Source of the DNA: Magnetospirillum sp. UT-4
GTDB taxonomy: Bacteria; Pseudomonadota; Alphaproteobacteria; Rhodospirillales; Magnetospirillaceae
Direction: 5' to 3'
NCBI RefSeq assembly: GCF_902729435.1
Contig: NZ_LR746522.1
Span: forward strand, 10,684-74,683
Length of the DNA: 64,000 nt
Shown one piece after another: positions 59,569 through 64,000 of this stretch. The notes below the pieces were generated by a model. The model saw only the letters and a list, made by a program, of their open reading frames with translations, did no database searches and was not told the origin of the DNA. Numbering within the stretch: the stretch's first letter is position 1; each line of letters starts with the position of its first letter. Both the position numbers and the translations under genes were made by a program.

Positions 59569-59570
<2 letters not shown>
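58902..59570 (-). CDS. Arylesterase/lysophospholipase TesA-like SGNH hydrolase
   Basis: 222 aa. N-terminal membrane or signal segment (~10-30), then SGNH blocks: GDSLTAGFG with S45, GVSGD (block II), GANDALRGLD (block III) and DGLHPNAEG with the Asp/His pair (block V). Typical periplasmic thioesterase/arylesterase. Its ATG shares bases 59569-59570 with the ATG of the divergent ABC gene. tesA beside a LolD/FtsX-type ABC pair is a conserved bacterial arrangement. Confidence 0.92.
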
Positions 59571-60290
<720 letters not shown>

Positions 60291-60294
<4 letters not shown>

Positions 60295-62825
60295 CCGCGC
60301 CGCTGCCGCTGACCTTCGCCCGGCGCGAGCTGCGGGGCGGCCTCAAGGGCTTCCGCATCCTGGTCGCCTGCCTTGCCCTGGGGGTGGCGGCCATCGCCGC
60401 CGCCGGCTCGCTGCGGGCCGCCTTCCAGACCGCGCTGGACGAGGATTCGCGGGCGCTGCTGGGCGGCGACCTGGACATCCGGCAATCCTATGCCCCGATC
60501 GATGCCGGCCAGCGTGCCGCCCTGGACGGCCTCGGCACCGTCAGCGCCGGCATCGAGATGCGGGCGATGGCGCGATCCGAGGCCGGCGACAGCCGCCGTC
60601 TGGTCGAGCTGAAGGGCGTCGATGGCGCCTATCCCCTGGTCGGCCGGCTGCAGCTGGAGCCGGCCGGCGACGTCCGGGCGGCGCTGGAGCGGCGCGACGG
60701 GGTGTGGGGGGCGGTGGCCGACCCCAACCTGCTGGCCGGGCTCGATCTCGCATTGGGATCGCGGGTGCGGGTCGGCGAGGCGGTGTTCGAGATCCGCGCC
60801 ACCATCGCCAAGGAACCCGACCGCGTCGCCACCGCCCTGTCTTTCGGTCCGCGCCTGATGGTGGCGGCGGCGGCGGTGCCCGAGACCGCGCTGATCCAGC
60901 CCGGCGCCCTGCTGCGCTGGACCTGGCGCGTCGCGCTTTCCCCCGGCCTGACCGCCGCCGAGGCGCGCCGGCAACTGGCCGAACGCTTCCCCGAAGCCGG
61001 CTGGCAGGTGCGCGACACCTCGGACGCCGCGCCGGGCATCGGCCGGTTCCTCGACAATCTGGCGGCCTTCCTCACCCTGGTCGGGCTGACCGCGCTGCTG
61101 GTCGGCGGCATCGGCGTCGCCAATGCGGTGAAGGCCTATCTCGACGGCCGCATCGAGACCATCGCCATCCTGAAATCCCTGGGCGCCCCGGCCCGCACCA
61201 TCCTCGCCACCTATGCCGTGCTGGTCGCCGCCCTGGCCGGGCTGGGCACCCTGATCGGCCTCGGCGTGGGGGCGCTGGTGCCGTGGGCGGTGGTACGCCT
61301 CGCCGGCGAGTCCCTGCCGCTGGCCGCCCGGGTCGGCATCTACCCGGTGCCGCTGGCGGTGGCGGCGGCCTTCGGCCTGGTCACCGCTTTGGTCTTCACC
61401 CTGTGGCCGCTGGCCCGCGCCCGGGCGGTGCCGGCCACCGCCTTGTTCCGCCAGGTGGTGGTGCCGCCCCGGGGCCGCATCGACCGCCCGGCGCTGGCCG
61501 CACTGGCGCTGGCCGGGGCGCTGCTGGCCGGCCTCGCCATCCTGTCGTCGCCGCGCCCCGGCCTGGCCGCCGGCTTCGTCGCCGCGTCGGTGGCCACCCT
61601 GGCGCTGTTCCGCGGGCTGGCCTGGGTCCTGTCGCGGCTGGCGGCGCGGGCCGGGGCGCGGCGCACCGGCCTGCTGGCGCGGCCGACCCTGCGTCTGGCC
61701 CTGGCCAACCTGCACCGGCCCGGCAGCGCCGTGGTCAGCGTGGTGCTCAGCCTGGGCCTGGGCCTCACCGTGCTGGTGGCGGTGGCGCTGGTCGAGGCCA
61801 ACCTGGCCCGCCAGTTCGGCGAAAGGCTGCCGGCCCAGGCCCCCAGCTTCTTCTTCATCGACATCCAGCCCGACCAGTTGGAGCGCTTCGACGCCATCGT
61901 CGGCGCCACCGCGCCCACCGCCACGGTGGAGCGCGCCCCGATGATCCGCGGCCGCATCATGCGCATCGCCGGGGTGCCGGTGGCGGAACGCCCGGTGGCG
62001 CCGGAAGCGGAATGGGCGGTGCGCAGCGACCGCGGCCTGACCATGGCCGCCGAACCGCCGCCCGGCACCCGCCTGACCGCCGGCGAATGGTGGCCCCAGG
62101 ACTATGCCGGGCCGCCGCTGGCCTCGGTGGATGCCAACATCGCCAAGGGCTTCGGGCTGAAGCTGGGCGACACCTTGGGCATCAGCGTGCTGGGCCGCGA
62201 AGTGACGGTGAAGGTGGCCTCGTTCCGCGAGATCGAGTGGTCCAGCCTCAACATGAACTTCACCTTCATCCTGTCGCCGGGCGCCCTGGCCGGGGCGCCC
62301 CATACCTGGATCGCCACCGTCCACGCGCCGGCCGCCGAGGAAGCGGCGGTGGAGCGGGCGGTCACCGACGCCCTGCCCAACGTCTCGGCCATCCGGGTCA
62401 AGGAGGCGCTGGAAAGCGTGCGCGCCATGATCGCCAATGCCGATCTGGCGGTGCGCCTGGCGGCGGCGGTGACCCTGGCGGCAGGGGCGCTGGTGCTGGC
62501 CGGGGCGGTGATGGCCGGCCATGCGCGGCGCGTGCGCGACGCGGTGATCCTGAAGGTGCTGGGGGCTACCAGCGGCGATCTGTGGAAGGCCTGGGCGGCC
62601 GAGTTCGGCATCGTCGGCATCATCACCGGCATCGGCGCCGGACTGGTCGGGACCCTTGCCGCCTGGGCGGTGCTGGTCAAGGTGATGCGCGCCGACTGGG
62701 CCTTCCTGCCCGACATCGCGGCGGCCACCGCCACCGTCGCCACCCTGGCCGCCCTGCTGGCCGGCTTCGCCGGCACCTGGACCGCCATGCGCGCCAAGGC
62801 GGCGTCGTATCTGCGGTCCGAATGA
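60291..62825 (+). CDS. FtsX-like ABC transporter permease (YbbP type)
   Basis: 844 aa. N-terminal helix (RILVACLALGVAAIAAAG), a large periplasmic region (~40-260), then FtsX units with transmembrane clusters around residues 265-420, 440-510 and 710-830; the long non-membrane insert at about 520-700 separates them. Two FtsX domains as in YbbP. Overlaps the ATP-binding protein gene. A frame-extending open reading upstream is a shadow of tesA and the ABC gene. Substrate unknown. Confidence 0.92.
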
Positions 62826-62836
62826 ATCCTCATCGC

Positions 62837-62864
62837 TTGATTCCGGGATGGACTGCGCCATATT
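62837..62864 (+). promoter_or_regulatory. Candidate promoter of the Bax-inhibitor-like gene
   Basis: TTGATT (62837-62842), 16-base spacer, CATATT (62859-62864). A hairpin GGGTTGC/CCGATT/GCAACCC (62866-62885) begins at the predicted transcript start. Confidence 0.55.
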
Positions 62865-62903
62865 GGGGTTGCCCGATTGCAACCCGAGCCTGAGGTATCG
62901 ACA

Positions 62904-63626
62904 ATGGCCTTCGGAACCGACCGCAAATACATGACCCGCACGCAGTCCGAGGCGGCCGAGATCGACGTCGGCCTGCGCCAGTACATGCTGCGGGTGTACA
63001 ATTACATGGCCTCCGGCCTGGCCCTGACCGGCATCGTGGCGATGCTGGTGGCCTCCAACGAGACCATGACCCAGCTGATCTTCGGCACCCCGCTGAAATG
63101 GGTGGTGATGCTGGCCCCGCTGGGCTTCGTCTTCTTCATGAGCTTCAAGATCGAGACCATGAAGGCCAGCACGGCGCAGACGCTGTTCTGGGTCTTCGCC
63201 GCCCTGATGGGCGCGTCGCTGGCCTCGGTGTTCCTGGTGTTCACCGGTGAATCGGTGGCCCGCACCTTCTTCATCACGGCGGCCGCCTTCGCCGGCCTGA
63301 GCCTGTGGGGCTACACCACCAAGAAGAACCTGTCGGCCTTCGGCACCTTCCTGGTCATGGGCCTGATCGGCCTGATGATCGCCATGGTGGTCAACATCTT
63401 CCTGCAGAGCGCCATGATGCAGTTCGTCATCTCGGCCGCCGGCGTGCTGATCTTCGCCGGCCTGACCGCCTATGACACCCAGCGCATCAAGGAGATGTAC
63501 TGGCACCTGGACGGCGGCGAGGTGGCGGTGAAGAAGGCGGTGATGGGGGCGCTGACCCTCTACCTCGACTTCATCAACCTGTTCACGTTCCTGCTGCAGT
63601 TCCTGGGCGTGCGCCGCGACGAATAG
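62904..63626 (+). CDS. Bax inhibitor-1/YccA family membrane protein
   Basis: 240 aa. About seven transmembrane helices (from MASGLALTGIVAMLVASNE to LDFINLFTFLLQFLG). Family features include the IYNxM-like VYNYMASGLALTG opening, SLWGYTTKKNLSAFG and the TAYDTQRIKEMY motif with the Asp that gates calcium leak in BsYetJ. In E. coli YccA interacts with FtsH. ATG 62904 is chosen; the nine-residue extension lacks support. Own promoter upstream and terminator downstream, so monocistronic. Confidence 0.93.
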   Translation: MAFGTDRKYMTRTQSEAAEIDVGLRQYMLRVYNYMASGLALTGIVAMLVASNETMTQLIFGTPLKWVVMLAPLGFVFFMSFKIETMKASTAQTLFWVFAALMGASLASVFLVFTGESVARTFFITAAAFAGLSLWGYTTKKNLSAFGTFLVMGLIGLMIAMVVNIFLQSAMMQFVISAAGVLIFAGLTAYDTQRIKEMYWHLDGGEVAVKKAVMGALTLYLDFINLFTFLLQFLGVRRDE

Positions 63627-63639
63627 GCGGCACCACGGC

Positions 63640-63665
63640 AAAGCCCCCGGCAACGGGGGCTTTTC
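63640..63665 (+). terminator. Intrinsic terminator after the Bax-inhibitor-like gene
   Basis: AAAGCCCCCG, loop GCAA, CGGGGGCTTT followed by TCTTG, giving a T-rich 3' end on the + strand. Confidence 0.8.
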
Positions 63666-63686
63666 TTGTTCCGCGACGAGGCAACG

Positions 63687-63718
63687 AAAAAGGCCCGGGG
63701 ATCGCCCCGGGCCTTTTG
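63687..63718. terminator. Bidirectional terminator between the convergent yccA-like gene and rpmB
   Basis: AAAAGGCCCGGGG, loop ATCG-type, CCCCGGGCCTTTT: A-run on one side and T-run on the other, so it can terminate from either strand. It lies between convergent genes. Confidence 0.8.
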
Positions 63719-63743
63719 GTATTCGGTTCCGCTGCAGCCGGCG

Positions 63744-64000
63744 TCAGGCGGTCGCCTGCTTGTTGGCCAGGGCCTTCTGGACGCGGCGCTTCACGCGGCG
63801 GGCCTCGACCGGCAGCTTGGAATCGTTGGTGGTCATCAGGAAGCTGTCGAGGCCGCCATTGTGCTCGATGGTCTTGAGCCCGTGGGTCGAGACCCGGATG
63901 CGCACCATCTCGCCCAGCGCGTCGGACAGCAGCGAGGTGTCCTGCAGGTTGGGCAGGAAGCGCCGCCGGGTCTTGTTGTTGGCGTGGCTGACGTTGTTCC
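63744..64000 (-). CDS. rpmB: 50S ribosomal protein L28 (partial, start outside window)
   Basis: The last 85 residues. [18 protein letters not shown] is the L28 signature; the rest, with [24 protein letters not shown], is the alphaproteobacterial form, ending ANKQATA. The start codon is beyond base 64000. The stop is TGA at 63744-63746. Confidence 0.93.
   Translation of the reverse strand, partial: NNVSHANNKTRRRFLPNLQDTSLLSDALGEMVRIRVSTHGLKTIEHNGGLDSFLMTTNDSKLPVEARRVKRRVQKALANKQATA

Overview
The window reads as chromosomal DNA of a very GC-rich alphaproteobacterium, most likely Rhodospirillales and perhaps close to Magnetospirillum. The reasons are the gene orders (tsaE-amgK-murU-addB; rpmH-rnpA-yidD-yidC-engB-argB; ffs-dnaX-ybaB-recR; rplY-pth-ychF; a DUF1150 gene beside hsp20), coding sequence rich in GCC/CTG/GGC codons, and many GC-rich palindromic intergenic repeats. 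The genus call is inference. I saw no tRNA, rRNA, CRISPR array, transposase or prophage.

Layout. 1-378: repeats only. 379-11605: tsaE, the peptidoglycan-recycling pair amgK-murU, and the recombination genes addB and addA, which are separated by a GxxExxY gene inside inverted repeats and by a PfkB-like gene with an unknown C-terminal half. 11703-17371: ettA, a membrane-anchored ankyrin protein, a CBS-domain protein, a soxYZ pair (minus strand) and an unknown protein. 17418-21528 (minus): the rpmH to argB operon with its promoter at 21573-21601. 21692-26526: a methyltransferase, a coupled YciI/EVE/Rieske trio, acetyl-CoA synthetase and a membrane-anchored hydrolase. 26663-29602: SRP RNA, dnaX, ybaB, recR. 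29762-36497: lipoprotein, MarR regulator, leucyl aminopeptidase, GST, an unknown helical protein, a DUF2141 protein and an Atm1-type ABC exporter. 36601-39864: a receiver-pentapeptide protein followed by a histidine kinase. 40095-42850: a three-gene accessory module (nitrilase-fold enzyme, winged-helix protein, small acidic protein) with its own promoter. 42861-49657: unknown 565-aa protein, HD hydrolase, rplY-pth-ychF, an FNR-box-controlled bacteriohemerythrin, and a HupE/UreJ-like membrane protein with a small exported partner. 49661-57029: Nudix protein, methylmalonyl-CoA mutase, DUF4139 protein, rmuC, DUF1150-hsp20, lipoprotein. 57203-64000: thpR-FIST-tesA operon, divergent ABC transporter pair, a Bax-inhibitor-like membrane protein, two terminators and the end of rpmB.

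Most genes are housekeeping: translation, membrane-protein insertion, DNA repair and replication, wall recycling, acetate/propionate metabolism. The features that stand out are (1) the nitrilase/winged-helix/small-protein module, (2) a four-hairpin intergenic element present twice with conserved loops and compensatory changes in three stems, (3) the hemerythrin promoter with a perfect FNR-type palindrome at the class II distance, (4) the GxxExxY cassette bounded by inverted repeats inside the add locus, and (5) the receiver-pentapeptide/kinase pair.
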